A stretch of DNA of 64,000 bases, from positions 15,407,427-15,471,426 of the forward strand of contig NW_024881296.1 in NCBI RefSeq assembly GCF_018691265.1, given 5' to 3'. The stretch's first letter is position 1; every line of letters begins with the position of its first letter. The notes beneath the pieces are model-generated. The model did not search any database, was not told the origin of the DNA, and saw only the letters and a program-made list of their open reading frames with translations. The position numbers and the translations under genes were made by a program. This document shows positions 47,138-60,700 of the stretch, piece by piece. This DNA is from Tyto alba (taxonomy: Eukaryota; Chordata; Aves; Strigiformes; Tytonidae).

Positions 47138-47515
47138 GGAAAAACTGATTTTATTGCTATTCTGTATGTTTCATATGTAAAATGAAACTCAAGATAGTGA
47201 AGCCTTTCAAAATGTTAAGTGCTTTTCTGTGTGTGAGCAGGTATTCATGCCCATGCTTTTCTGCACGGATAGGCAACCCTGGAATTGTCATACTGGATCT
47301 GAAGCGCAGTCTGCCTGAACCTCCTTCCCAGGACTGGCCAGTATGGAATGTTTCAGAGGAGGTGGATGAAACACTAGGGACACCATTTTGAAAAAATACA
47401 CATCCTTAATATTAATGTAAACCCTGAAGCATAGTCTTACATCTTATTAAAAACTGTTTAAGAATTAACTTTTAGAAGCAGGAATGGTCTTATTTGCCAT
47501 ACAAATGTATCATTT

Positions 47516-47645
47516 CCACAGGGTCACAGAAAATAAGGCTGTGGGAATTGAGAGGTGTTATAAGTCATCCTTTCCATCCCCCAGGTGGACTAGCTAAATC
47601 CTGTGCCTTTCCTCACAGATGTCTGGATGTTCCTAGAAACAAAGT
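47516..47645 (-). mobile_element. Probable antisense CR1 3' region
   Basis: GGTCACAGAAAATAAGGCTG, GGGAATTGAGAGGTGTTATA and AGTCATCCTTTCCATCCCCC resemble the reverse complement of a CR1 end (AATCATAGAAT, GGTTGGAAGGGACCT, GGTCATCTAGTCCAACCCCC). It continues to a GATGTCTGGATGTTCC-like segment. It is old and diverged. Confidence 0.5.
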
Positions 47646-50188
47646 AAGCAAAGATGTATGTTCCACAGCCTCTAAGGTCAAACTTTGCTTTGGTGCTTTA
47701 CTAGCTCAACAGTCTCTAGGTAATTATGATGATAATAAAATGAGAATATTTGACACTTGGGGACAGCCATGAAATAAGCAGCAGGCTGGTGGTATGGTGT
47801 TGTGGGTATGGTTCTATTCATTCCTTTAGTTTCCACACATACACACCAAACTCCTCCTCCTTTCCACTAGCAGTGTTGGGTCTTCCAGTGTGGCACAGAG
47901 GAGCAGTACGGCACATAGAGGAGCAAAACTGTTTATGATTTCTCCTTTGTAACTGTGACTGGTGCCATTGAAAACAGAGGTGCTGAGGTGTTGTATCCTG
48001 CCCCTTGCTTGGTGCTCCTGCCCTAGTACAGGAATGGTGGAAGGTATCATGTTGCAGTCTGGGGTATTGTCTTCAGCAGATGATAAAGTACACGTGTTTG
48101 TGGTATAATGGTCTCTAAGTTCATCCTTCCTCAGGACCATCATATGAAGTGTTTGGCATATTTGTCACGGAGACTCCTGGGTTTGGATGGGTTGACAGAA
48201 GCTCGACAGGTTGTCAGTGCCAGGTGAGGAGAGAGGTGCTAACAAATGCTTGCAGCCTGACAGTCTGCAGACTTCAGGGAACGAGGAAAAAGAGAGCAGA
48301 AAAAAACAGTCCCTGAAGCTCTTCAGTGAGCCTATAGCTATTTTTTACCAATAACCTTATGGCTTTTATTATCATCTTTGAAGAAATAAGTTAGGTTCTG
48401 CATAGACCTTGATTGCCAAACTTGTTATTTCAAGTTATCTGTTTCCCCCTGTGTTTACATAGAACAGTGCATGTGTATTTGACGGGATTTTGCAGCCTCT
48501 CAGTTTACTTTGGGGAGAAAATAAAGCTTCTATAGTAAGCTTTTAGTCTGAGAGCTAAAGACTAACCTTTATTGAAACATCTTGGAGTCTTGCCCCAGCC
48601 AAGTAAGGCATATACTTGCCTTGTTTCCTTCCTGCAGTAGCAGCTGGGGTTTGCTTCTGTGGAGCTTGGGTGACTTTGGCTTGGGTAAGTAAATAATGCT
48701 GTCTCTGTTGCAGTTTGCAAATGCCCAGATAGACTCTACATTCCTGTTACTATGTGTTTAACTGCAAAGTTAGTAGTTATTTCCATGTAGTTTTACCTTG
48801 CAATGATATTTCCTTTTAAGTGGCAGAAGAATTAAAAATGATGGGCTGAGAGTCTCTTGCTGGCTTTTTTCTCGTGTCCTTTATAGTTCTCCCTGCAGCA
48901 GTATGAACTTTTCTGTCTATTTAGAAGATGATGTTCTTGGTGTAACAACACAGAATTAAGCTTCAGAAAAACACCTGACATCTATCGTGAAATTGTGAGG
49001 TTGTACAAATGGAACCAGGCATCTCCGTTTATATGATTTATATGGGTTAAGATTAAAATTTCATGTAGTTAATTAGGAAATTTAAACAAAATGGGTGGTT
49101 TATTAAAGTTCTTAATTTGGAGCACTATTAGAAATTGAGGAATCCTAAGGTTAGATTGTTTTAATTCAGACCTCTACATTTGGATATAATTCCTTAAAAT
49201 GAGGTACTCGGTACTTTGAAAATGTTTTCAAAGTATCAACATTGTTAGCTGGCTTGATAGACCAGTAGAGGAGCTATTACTTCTATCATGTTCTCTGAGA
49301 AAAAGCACACCACTCTATTAGCATCCTAAGGCCAGAAGCACAGGCAGCTCATAAAGATGTAACTGTTTGTATAATGGTTACCTGGAAAATAAAGACTATT
49401 CATTTTTGGGTGCTGCTATGGGAAACTAAATTATTTTCTTCAAGAAAGAAAAGAAAATGAAATCACCTTGTTCCTATAATAATGGAAAAGAAGATTCAAA
49501 CCTGGTGACTGCTTTGCAGATGTGGGAGAAAAAATCTCAGCAGCCCAATAAATGGTGTATTTTATTATTTGGTATTCCTCACATAAAAAGAACAGAAGCG
49601 AAAAGGCCTGACCTTTTCACAGGCCGCAGCAGAGCTCTGACAATAGTCAATACTTACAGCTAATAGTTGTGCAATTTAAGAGCTGCTGTATAATGATACA
49701 TTTGTAAACAATTTTTTTTTCCTCTTTTCCTAGATCAACGTGAATAGCAAACTACTGGCAGCAGGTATAAAGATAAAGTATTGCTTTCCTGATGGTTGCT
49801 ATCCTCAGTCCTATAATTAGAGTTGTGTGGAACTATCTAGGGAAGATGTTCATAAGGGAGCCAAGAAAATAACAGCCAGAATAGAGAAACAGACAGTCAT
49901 TACCTTCCTGGTGGCCTGGTCACTGCACTAAGAAACTCATGTGCTACTCTTCACTGATGCTCTTCTGACACAAAACGCAACATGGAATTTTAAGAATATG
50001 TTGTGGTGGGGGAGACTATAAGGGACATCTTAAAAACAAAAAAATATGTTAAACTGAAATGAAACATGATGTGTTGATGTAACTAGGCATCTAGCAATGT
50101 CCAGATGGACTGCCAAGCCTGGAGAAATTCAAAACTGCATTTCAAAATAGAAATCTCTTCTTTCCCCCTGATTAACCCACTTTTTAAT
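47646..50188. other. Unannotated AT-rich sequence
   Basis: No gene or repeat family was recognised. The frames 47750-47938 and 47826-48143 (minus, 105 codons) overlap each other on opposite strands and have no domain. Confidence 0.4.
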
Positions 50189-50272
50189 GTTTGTTTGGTT
50201 TGGGGTTTTTTTGTTTGTTTGTTTTGTTTGTTTGTTCATTTTTTGTTTGTTTGTTTGTTTTGTTTTGTTTGT
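50189..50272. repeat. (TTTG)n microsatellite-like tract
   Basis: TTTG and TTTTG units with GGGG and CATT interruptions. The frame crossing it (50105-50329) is Phe/Val/Cys-rich and is an artefact. Confidence 0.9.
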
Positions 50273-53200
50273 CATTATCACAATGCAAACAAGTTGTGGG
50301 TTTTTTTAAATTTTATTTTATTTTTTTAATTATGTGCTTTCCAGTTTCCCTATAGGTAGATGTTGGCAGTAGCTATTTCAGTACCTGCACATCTGGTGCC
50401 TCATAAAGGGATGTGCCAGAACCATCAGAAATGTTTAAAACAGTGCTTAGACCAAACACCCGCTATCAATTCAGGTGTAGAGAGAGAAAGAACCCAATTA
50501 GAAATAACTATGGGACCAAACTCTAGCAGATGTTCAATTACCCTTGCTACCTACCTTGCGACAGACTGAAGGTGCAGTTGGTGTTGTATACATGCATCGT
50601 TTCAGGACTGGTTTTGAATTTCCATGTGTGGTGCCATCTGCACTAACACTCAGTGGTCCTACCACTCCCCTACAGCTATCCTTTTTGGGATGTCTTGTTG
50701 CATGGTGTATATTTCTGTGCAGTTTGCATATGCCTACAGCAACATGCTTCACAAATAAAATGTGGATTGTGTTGATAAGGCTGGGCAAAAAGTAATGTGC
50801 TTCTACCGGTGTTCTTCATCTGGGCAGAAATCCTTTTTTTTTTTTTTTTTTCCTATCTACAGAAAGGCTTACATTTTAATACTTTTAGTTATCCTTAATC
50901 AGTGTGGAAATGTGTCTTTGACTGCTGACACCTGTAAAGCACAGAGCTAGGTAAAGCATCCTCTGGAATACCTGAAAGGTATTACTGTCGCTCTACTAAA
51001 AACTGAGAAGAGCTCTAGCATAAAGGGACCGTACACCTCCTGTCTTCAGTTGGACTCTAGGACATTCCAAGGAATTATTTTAGTACTTAGTCATTAACTT
51101 AATCTAGTGACAAATTAAAAAGTGTGTTCTATCCTGCCAGAGTAGAAAAATTACTTTTTTATCCCTGCACAGCTGCAACTGAGAGAAACAGAAATTAATA
51201 TTGTGCCTAAATGTGGATCTAGGTTGGAGACATGCCAGACTCATAGGGTAAGGGTAAAAACTTGCTTGCTTTTGACAGGAGATAGGCTTTAAATTTACTT
51301 CCTAGGCTGGTAGGTTATGAAATGTCTGCAAAGCTAGCAGACAATAATTAATTTTTATTGCTAAAATTGTGTGTGTGGTGTTGGAAAAACAACCATTCTA
51401 CAAAAGAGTGCCCTGTTGGTGGAGTGGAACATTTGGCAATGAACTAGTTACAGTTTGTTCCTCCTCAAAAAGCTAAAGAAAAGATGAATCTTTCCTCCTG
51501 GGGAAAAGTTGTAGATTGACGAATAAGTAAAACAAATGAGGGTCTACAGCCTCTCTTTTAGAACATGTAATATTTTTAAGTAATTTTGAAAGAAAATGCT
51601 TCATTTTTGTCATGTTTTAATATTCCTGAGCCCAGGGTGATAAGACACATCAATCTCAACTCTAACTAGCATAACCTTGGAAAACTTTCCTTTAAGTTTT
51701 GGAGAGCTGAGGAGAAATGTAAAAGTACCCTCAGGGGGTGCAGAAGTCTCTTAGAGGTTGGGAAGGATGACAGGTTTCTCCTTTCCAAGAAAGAGCAACA
51801 TTCACTAATGATGGCTATCAGTAAGATTTCATCCCTGTGGGCTGCTCTTTTCATTGCCCACCATTGTCTGAGTCCTGAGGAGAACTGGCATGTGAAAAAA
51901 AAGTGATTCAACTTCATAAAAGGATGAGGAAACGGGTTCAGTTTAAATGTGAACAGTACCAAATCTTCCCTTGACCTTGACATTGTTCTAACCATGTGGT
52001 TTGTTGCAAATTTGGATGTATATCTCTGCATCCATTTTTCTGCTCTGTATGTTTAGATGCCCCAGAATTCATGTGTGGGTTCGAAGAGGCAACCACGTGT
52101 GGCACAGATTATATGATATGGCCATCATTTGACCTTAAATACCTTAAATCTCATTGATTTTTGCTCTGTTCAGTTTTGTTCAAAGCAGGGTGGTGTGTTG
52201 TGTGCTTTCACATGCATTTTTACTTTCTTCCTTGCTTTGCCATGGCTTCATATGGGCAGCAACTAGAAAAACATTCACATGAGGAAACTGTACGTACGTT
52301 TCACCATTGAAAAGTATTTAAAGATGGCTGCAAGTCCTGGCACACCTGAACAAGATTAAAAAGGAAAATCTGCGTGTACCCTTCTCAACATTGAACGTGT
52401 GCAGTTTCAGTGCACTTATTAGCATCTTAGCACTATAGGAGAGTATTTATTGGTGGTAACAAAAGTGAAGCTAATGCAGCAGCAGTCAGGAAAGATCAAA
52501 CAAAGAAATGGGGGACTCTGATGATGCCACTTTGGGGCCTGAACAAAAAACACTCCAAATGGACAAAAAGCAAATGCTACGTCATTAATAACATGAGAGA
52601 GGAGAATCTTCAGTTCACTTTAAAAGATAAAAGAACAATATTCAGAATCTGACCTATTGAGAAATGCAATTTCAAAAATGTTATTAAAAGAAAGAAAGAA
52701 AAAAAGACACAAGGAGTCCTCTAACCTGGATGTTCTTTTTTGGTCTAACTGAAGCTGCATGTTTTGTACTTATCTTTGTGTATGGGGCAATGGGTGAAAG
52801 AGGAATTAAATATTTCTGCATTGAGAAAAAACACAACTCTTCAAAAGGAAAAGTTTCTTCACATGCAGAAACACAGAAACAAGTGTCAGTAAGGAGAGTT
52901 GTGAACCTGATATTTCCAGCTTATCAGTGGCAAAGATAACCTGAGAAGGGAAAATTTGGAATGTAAGGGGCTACTAGTGAAATTTCTGATACAATTTTGC
53001 TAACATTCATCAGTGCTTTCTTTAATTTGATGAGCTTTTCCAAGAAAAAAATACCAAGATTTAGCACTTTGCATATGGTGTTTTGCAGATGAACTTGAAA
53101 TGTGCCGAGTAACCACAGCTGAAGGTGGTGGGAGTTGCACAAGCTCAGCATCTTTTGGGATCTGGCTCTGTGTACACATTCACTGTGCAAACAGCTAATC

Positions 53201-56200
53201 AAGTTTCAAGAGTGATAGAAAGAAAAGTTTATTCTCCTTCCTCCAAAAGCAGTTAATTTCCTAGGATCTATAGACTAAAATGCTGTATTTATGATGTTCA
53301 GTTCCTCACTTAATCAAAACTAAACACTTAATTTTACACTTCATACCTCCAAAAAGGAGGGTGAATAATTTATAATGAATAATTTTATGAATTTGGCCTT
53401 TTCCTGTTCATGAATTATCCACAAGAGATCACGACTTCTGAGAGGTACTTCCACTCAGAATGATTCACTGAATAATTCTTGGTCTACAGCAGTTTGTTGT
53501 GAAGTTTGATATTTAACATTCCAGCTGTTCTGATTGGACTCATCGACATATATTATAATTGCCAACTCAATGTGTAGATGTCCTAAAATGATGCTTCCAG
53601 GCTGACTCATCTCAAACTACTTCAGCACTTTTAATAACTTGATTTTTTTTTTTGTTTGCTGTTTTTTAGAAAACTACTGTCAGCAAGCTTATTTTTGGAG
53701 TCATTGAATGCAAAAGAACCATAACTTAGATTAAATCATCTGTTAGTGATCTTGATGGTAGGCATAATAAGGCTGGGAAGTAGCTAATGCTTTGAAAGCT
53801 TCTGTGCCTCTCAGTAGGACAGTGCATGGTAGCAAAGTCCTTTAGCAATGTTTGAAGCTGAGGCAGAGCAGACTTTTCAGCCACTTTAATAGAGCACTTG
53901 TGACCATCTAGGTCAATATCTAGAAGGTCAATGAGTGTCTCTCATCAAAGCTGGTCTTTTAAACGAGTTTGCAGAATGGTGGGTTGTGGTTACTGTAGAA
54001 GTATAGCTCCTGGAAACTCTTCCCACAGGCATCTGTGTACATATGATTTCCTCTGTTCACTATGTTAGGTCCTTCATAGTACTAGTTATCACATCCTAAT
54101 CCAAACTCCAATACATCGTGTTTAGCCATCTCTGATGTACTAATAAGGGAGTTGGTAGATGTCTAACTTTCAAGAGAAACAGATAGCCATTAATCCACAT
54201 TTTGGCTTTTTATAACAGGAAGAATGAATACTCAGTATATTCTGGAGCATGTCAACATGTTTGTATTTCTACTGTCATTCTTTAAGTCTCATCCTGTAAC
54301 AAACCATTGAAACAAAACAGGTTGATTAGTTATATAGATAGATTTATTCTTTGCTTCTCCTTCTCTTTTGTGATATGAGAATATTTCTTAACAGGAATGC
54401 CAGAGAAGCACAGTTGGTGATATGGATAGTAGTTAACGTAAGAGAAGAGACTTAATTTGTTGATAAGCTCCAGAGAAACAGATAATCACCCATGTAGTTG
54501 TTGAAGACATAATTACATATAATTTATATCCCTTATGGAAGAGAGAAGGTTTGCTGATTATACGTAGACCAAGTTTATGTCAGTTTCTTTTTAGAGGCCC
54601 ATTGTATAGCTGAATCGTGTGTATGTAAGCAAGTAGCATCAAAACTAGAAATTATGCAGATACCTCAGTGTTTCAGGACTTGAGACCAAAGATTTTGACA
54701 GATCTTCTAGAACCCATTTGGATTTAGATATATTGTTTATGTGCTTTCATTTATTGGTTAGCCTTTTGGTAGGTTATATGGTTGAGCACTATACAAAAAT
54801 TCTGTTAGGTACTCCATATTGATCCTAAACTATATTCCAGATCATGATCTTGGTAGGTTTTCTGTCCTCTCTTTTCATATATATGTAAAGTATGATGAGG
54901 AAAACCTGTGGATATAGATTTATGCAAAACAGTTGAGCAGGGGTGAGTGTGTGTGGACTAGACAACTTCATGCAGCACATTATGATTCAATGAAATTAAA
55001 TCAATTTAAGTAGCAAGTTGAAACAAGGAATTGGGTCCTCAATTGATACAAATCAACATTTCTTCTGGTCCCTAATTCCTCTCCATTCTGGAAAAGCAGG
55101 AAATGTTTTTTTTGCTCATATGGAAGAGAGAATATCACAGCTCCAATAGTTTTGTCATTGCAAAGACCAACTCTTGACCAAATGCTTCCTCCTAAACTCT
55201 AAATGTACTGTGACAGTTTTAGTGCGATTATCTGTGTTTAGAGCAGAGGATTGTCTGGGATGGGAGCTATGTGAAAGCATCGGGGTGTGCTCATGTTTGT
55301 GCATGTTGAGTACATGCATGTGAATGAGGAGGTCAGAGAGAATTAAGTTGTTGTGTCCACAGGGCAAAAGAGACAGTTTTGAATTTGAAGAGCAAGGAGG
55401 TTTTACCAGTATTAGAGAACACCTGATGTGTGACAAAGTTAATATATCTTATTTAAGATGAGAAGATTATTATTATTAAAACATTATCTTAATAGACAGC
55501 TAACGGAAAGTAAAATGAACAGACTCTCAGTCAAGTCCCATTCGTTCCCAGTACACATATTCGTATGCACAGATGTGTGCACACACATCAGAGGAAAGCC
55601 TGAAGACTGAGACCATGACTGTAACTAGTGGGCTTTGAGTTGCACACAGGGAAGTAATGAAACTGGGCTATTTTATGTCAAAAATCAAAGTTTTTCCAAA
55701 GCATATGAATGAAATAGACCAGTCTGCCAAAACATCTAAGAGAACCATCTCTGCAGAGCTATTATTTCTCCTTTTTATTATCTGCAGACAATTTCCACTG
55801 TGCATAAAATAGCCTGACTCAGGAGCATCAGATCAGAGATCACCTTTTTTGCACCCAGCTGCTGAAGCTGTTGTAGTACTCTGGAGGCATACACTTAACC
55901 AAGTAACAGGGCAGTGATCACTGCAGAGATCTGGGACTTCCTTCTTTCTTCATTCAAAGAACTGAAGTTACTATTGTTATACTGACATTGAACTAATTCT
56001 TTGCTACAGAAAGAACACTAAGATAAAAATGTCATTTCCCCTTTTATGGAAGGGTCTGATTCAAAGCAGTTCAGTAAATTTGTTAAGTGGCTATGACTTC
56101 AACAAACCTGAAGTGTCTGAGAGTGCCTGAGTCATCTCATGGAAGTGTGTAATAGGGCCTGGCAGCAATACTTCTTTATTGTTTATAAGCTCTAATAAAA

Positions 56201-56302
56201 TCCAGAAAGCAAATGTCAGAAGCATAAATAAAATCATATGTAAATATACTGGTGATAATATTAGGACTTTAAGAATAGCGCTTTAAATATTCTAGTTAGA
56301 TA
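50273..56302. other. Unannotated AT-rich sequence
   Basis: About 6 kb with no recognisable gene. An 18-T run lies at 50834-50851 and a GAAA-rich purine run near 52690-52712. The 121-codon minus frame at 51666-52031 has no recognisable domain. An (ATT)4 run lies near 55468. Confidence 0.4.
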
Positions 56303-56465
56303 CTAACTAATCCTCATAACACATCTGTTTATTGGGTGGGTAAACATTACATCTGTTGGGGATGGGGAAACTGGAGCAGAAACCAGAGGTGATTGGAGCA
56401 GAGAGTGGGATTCGTTTTTTCTGCTACTAATCCCCTTTATCCGTTCTGAGTCACACTGCCTAGAG
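56303..56465 (+). mobile_element. MIR-like (CORE-SINE) remnant
   Basis: ACTAATCCTCATAACACATC, a GGGTGGGTAAACATTACATC segment and GATGGGGAAACTGGAGCAGA follow the classic MIR core order (CTAATCCTCACAACAACCCT, GAGGTAGGTATTATTATCC, GATGAGGAAACTGAGGCA). After that come GAGAGTGGGATTC and a TCACACTGCC end. A short internal deletion has removed part of the GACTTGCCCAAGGTCAC segment. This is the better of two MIR-like remnants in the window. Confidence 0.65.
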
Positions 56466-57700
56466 CTGTGGGGTATGTACATTCACTGTGTTCTGGCATT
56501 CAGACTGTATGCAGGAAAGTTACCTTGACAAAGGCAGGTTTTTAAAGCTTCTATAAAAGCCTAGGTTGCAGTGGGTGAGTTGTATGGTGATATTCCAGGG
56601 TGCAATTGCTCAAACTGTGTTTTCACTGATCTCACAAGTAACCACGAACTATTCTAGTGTGGACTTTTGGCTGTTGCTACAACTTTTAGTATCCTCGTAT
56701 GCATGGAAAGCATTATGAAGTAGAAGTTCTTATTAATATATTTTCTGCACTTCTTATTTAACTAAGTTACTTTAGTTTAAAGTGTACTTTGGGTCTACAC
56801 TCTTTTAATTAAAGTGTACTTTGGGTCTACACTGAATTAGAAATAAAGTAAATTGGTTGAAAAAGCAGAGTGAGGAGGGAGAACCCACTTAAAAATCAAC
56901 TTGTCATGTTTCCCCCATCAGGACCAACAGCTGTCAGAGGCTTCAGGATCAGGTGTACAGAAGTGGCCACCATGTCGATGGGTACCTGAAAGCCTTTGGT
57001 TACAGTTTGGATCCGCTCTCCTGCTGAATGTGACCATATCCTTTTCTTGGGTACAGTTTGGGTGAACATATGTGAAAGATCAGGCATGAGATGCTTTTGA
57101 TCTGTGCTTGAGGCTTAGACAACTCCTTTAAAAGAAATGAAGAAGGAAACAAGGGTTATTTTCCATCATTAAAGTCTTGCAGATTCCTAGCTGCAAATAT
57201 TTGAAAGGCTTTTGGAGGAAGATAGATATTCAGTTAGCTTGGGAAAGAATCACAGAGGCTCATGGACTTGGAGGTTCATAGGTATTTTGTGACTGAATGC
57301 TGGCACTTATCAAGCATGGTTCATTCTCACATCATAGTAGCCATTTTTGAAATCTCAATGAAAAACCTGTCATTACCACTTTTTTCCACGGAATACCTTG
57401 GAATAGCAGTGAAATACTTGTATTGTAGACAGGTAGTATTTCTAAGCCTTTCAAGTAGGATAGCCTGTGATTGGAGTCTTGTGTCTCAAGAGCCAGTCCT
57501 TGTAAAAACCTTGCCCAGGGAGAAATCCTTATATGTTAAGAAATTGACAGAGAAATGGGAGCTCACTTATGTATTCTTATTTATTTTTTTGACATGGTTA
57601 GAAGAAAACAATCTGCTAAGCAACTTCACATTTAGAGATGCAAAGGACATTTTGTATCTAGCATATACATGAAGTCCTGAGTTGGAGTGGCTTTCAAATA
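56466..57700. other. Unannotated AT-rich sequence with an unsupported 136-codon frame
   Basis: The plus-strand frame at 57262-57672 is the longest outside the LTRs. Its translation shows no motif I recognise, and no Kozak-type start or splice signal singles it out. At this length in AT-rich DNA it can be chance. A 23-bp duplication lies inside the segment at 56779-56833. Confidence 0.4.
56779..56833. repeat. Two-unit 23-bp direct repeat, 32-bp period
   Basis: AAAGTGTACTTTGGGTCTAC plus ACT occurs at 56779-56801 and exactly again at 56811-56833. A 9-bp spacer (CTTTTAATT) separates the units. Confidence 0.95.
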
Positions 57701-57744
57701 TGTTTGTTTTTTGTTTTGTTTGTTTGTTTGTTTGTTTGTTTTTT
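57701..57744. repeat. (TTTG)n microsatellite
   Basis: About ten TTTG/TTTTG units ending in a short T run. Confidence 0.92.
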
Positions 57745-60700
57745 AATACAATACTGATTTCTGATAAACCTCTCAGACAAGTATATTAAAGAAGGATTTA
57801 GATGAAAACACTGCGGGTTTCTGATAAACACAGGTGTTGATTAGGGAATGGCCTTTACACAAAACAACATGAGTGTGTGACAGAAGACTTAAGAGCAGAG
57901 GAAATAAAAAGAATGTTGAAGCAGTAAAAAGTGTTGTGTTGTGCCTCCAGAACTGACACAAGGCTTCTGGACTCTGTGTAAAGCAGAATTTAACTAGTGC
58001 AGGGATTCAAAGCAAGGTGGTAGTAGTAGTAGTACTTTCCAAGAGGAGAAAGGCCTGGAAGAAGGAAGCTGTGATGATCAAGATGAGAGAACTACAAATG
58101 AATTTCCAGTGGAAAGGAGAGAAGAGGAAAAAAATGTTTTCAGGTTGCAAGAACATTGTCATTTGACTAAATAAGCATTTTCTGAACAATCATGTGCCCT
58201 GATATTGTAGATTTATTTTGCATGGATAAAATATATCACAGGAGAGTTTGTGAGTAGAAAGGGGACATGTTGCATGGGACTAGCCAATATGTTTTTCCTA
58301 GTTGAATGAATCTTGGGCCTACACCTAGAGTACAGGCAGAAATAACAGTTTGATGAACTCTACTCATCTTGTCAGTGGACACCGACTTTTTTTTTCTTTT
58401 TTCTTCCTTCATCTCTTATAATGTTTCATCAAAATGGCAAATGGCAAAATCTGTTGCACTATTTGCAAGAAATAAAAAAAGATGTCAAGTCTTGTTAAGG
58501 TCATTGAGCAAAACTGTGTGGATTTTAGGATTATCTAGCTGTAAGTATTATGGAATTATTAATTTAAAAATCTATACATGAATAAAGCATCTGGTGAATG
58601 AATAAGAATAATTTCTCTCACATGGATAATTTAAACACCAGCTGTCTCCATACTAAACCATATTTTCTCATAAAAGCTTTTAGAGAGTCTGTCTGATGGT
58701 TGTGAAATTCCAGGATTTATGGACAGTGTAAGGTCTGTCTATACAAGGATCTGAATCTTGGCTCATAATGGAAAACCACCTCCAATGAACAGTTCAAAAC
58801 AAGTGCAAAAGACCCCCAGGAGAAAACAAATAATTAAGCTTTACAGACTGGGTCCTCTTAAATGTCTTGTCAAAACTGTAAAAGCTGTATTTTAATGTGG
58901 GGGAATAAACTTGAAAGGGACAAAAGAAAATGTGAAAATATTCCTTTCATTATCTGCTGGACATGTGGAAGAATCTGCTAGTCTCTGAGATCATATCCTT
59001 AAAATAAATCAATATACTTGATAAATTGCCTTGTTCTTTTATGATGGCTTTACCTGTACTCTTCATCCTTACCCATTTTCTTTATGATATTAGTAATAGT
59101 GGTAGACAACTGGCCATGAGCTACTTTTGAATAGTACACCAACCTTCCTTAGCTACTTTTTAACACACTTCACTGGTACATTTTTTCTTTATTCTAACAC
59201 ACACATTTTCACTTTCCATTTTGGCTGTTTTTCCCAGGTTGGATGTTTTCAGAAAACGTAATGTAAAGAGAGGGAAAATCTTTGGATAAAACCAAAGTTC
59301 TTTGTGGATGTGCCCTTTCTGAGATCCTTGTCGGACAATGTAAGCTGGCAGTCTCTGAGAGCATCTTCTTTCAGCTCTTGGGGGGATGGGTTTTTTGCAG
59401 TGCTTTCTGAATGTGAGAAAATACAGCTGGTCAAAAACCAAAATTCCCTTTGTTTGAGAAGTCCCATCAACATTTAGAGCATTTATTTGGAAATATGATG
59501 GATTTTAAGTCCTACAAAACTGCCCCCTTAATTTTTTTGAAGTGAGTATACTTCTGATGCATTACAAGAATGAAACCTTTTATTCACTATTTGCCATAGC
59601 AGTAACAGTGACTATGACTATGATGTGACTATGTTGCATCAGTAAAAGCCACTGTATCAATTTTTATCTGTTATCCTCACCAGCTAGATTCTAGCCTGTT
59701 CTCCTTGTGTTTCCTCCACTATTGAACTTTTCAGCTGAGAAGATCTCATGTCCGAGTTTGTCATGCTTTGGACAATGTCAAGTTCACTGTTGCCATTTGA
59801 ACCTAGAATTGTTAAGTCCATTCATGTCATTTATCAAAATTGACACACTGCAAAATCAGATGTGTTTCCAGTAAACTGAAGAAAATATCTTACAGATTTC
59901 CTGCTGAAATACCCAGTTTCACGATTAACATTTTATTACTTCATCCTGCATAATTTTGGTCTGTATTTCAAATAAATACCTAATCGCTAATGCTAAAATG
60001 TTTATTGAAATTACTAATTGATGTGTATTTTTTTCTAGATCTTTTTTTCTTTGCAGTTTATGTAGTTTTCTGTTCTCATTCAGAACAAAGACAAATGTTG
60101 CAATTACAGAAATCTACTTTCAAATTGAAACTGTTATATAACATTAGAAAAACATGGTGAAGTCTGTCTAGAGACACAATGCACGTGTTCTGGGATTTTC
60201 AGTCATGATTTTAAGATAATAGGCATCAGAGGTACAGTCACTCACAAAATCTGTGGTTTCAATTCAGCCTGCTTCCAGCAACATGCAAATTTATGATTTA
60301 TTTCTCTTTTTTGTCTTCTAATTCTGAATGGAGAACAGGAAAAAAATGAGCCCAGAGGGACTTCAAAAAGATTCTTAAGATTTTAGGAAAAGTCCTCATT
60401 GATTCTCTTAACCACACTGAACACAGAACGTCCAACATAAGCCTTTGCGTTTGTACCTCATATGTGTTACAGCAGCACTGAGTTTCTGCCCTGAGAATCT
60501 GACTTGGTATTTTGTCACATAACTCAGCAGTACTTGTTACTCCAAGTTCCAGTATTCAAAGATAGGAAAGAAAATAAACTAATTTTATTAAAATGTACTG
60601 TTTTAATTGAATACACCAAAATACTATGAACCATAAACCCACTGACTTTTTCTAAGTGCTTTCTGCAAAACATAGTATAATGACATTTGCATTTTACAGG

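Noticed and set aside
51666..52031. 121-codon minus-strand frame
   Set aside because: No recognisable domain or supporting context. Its length is compatible with chance in 64 kb read in six frames.
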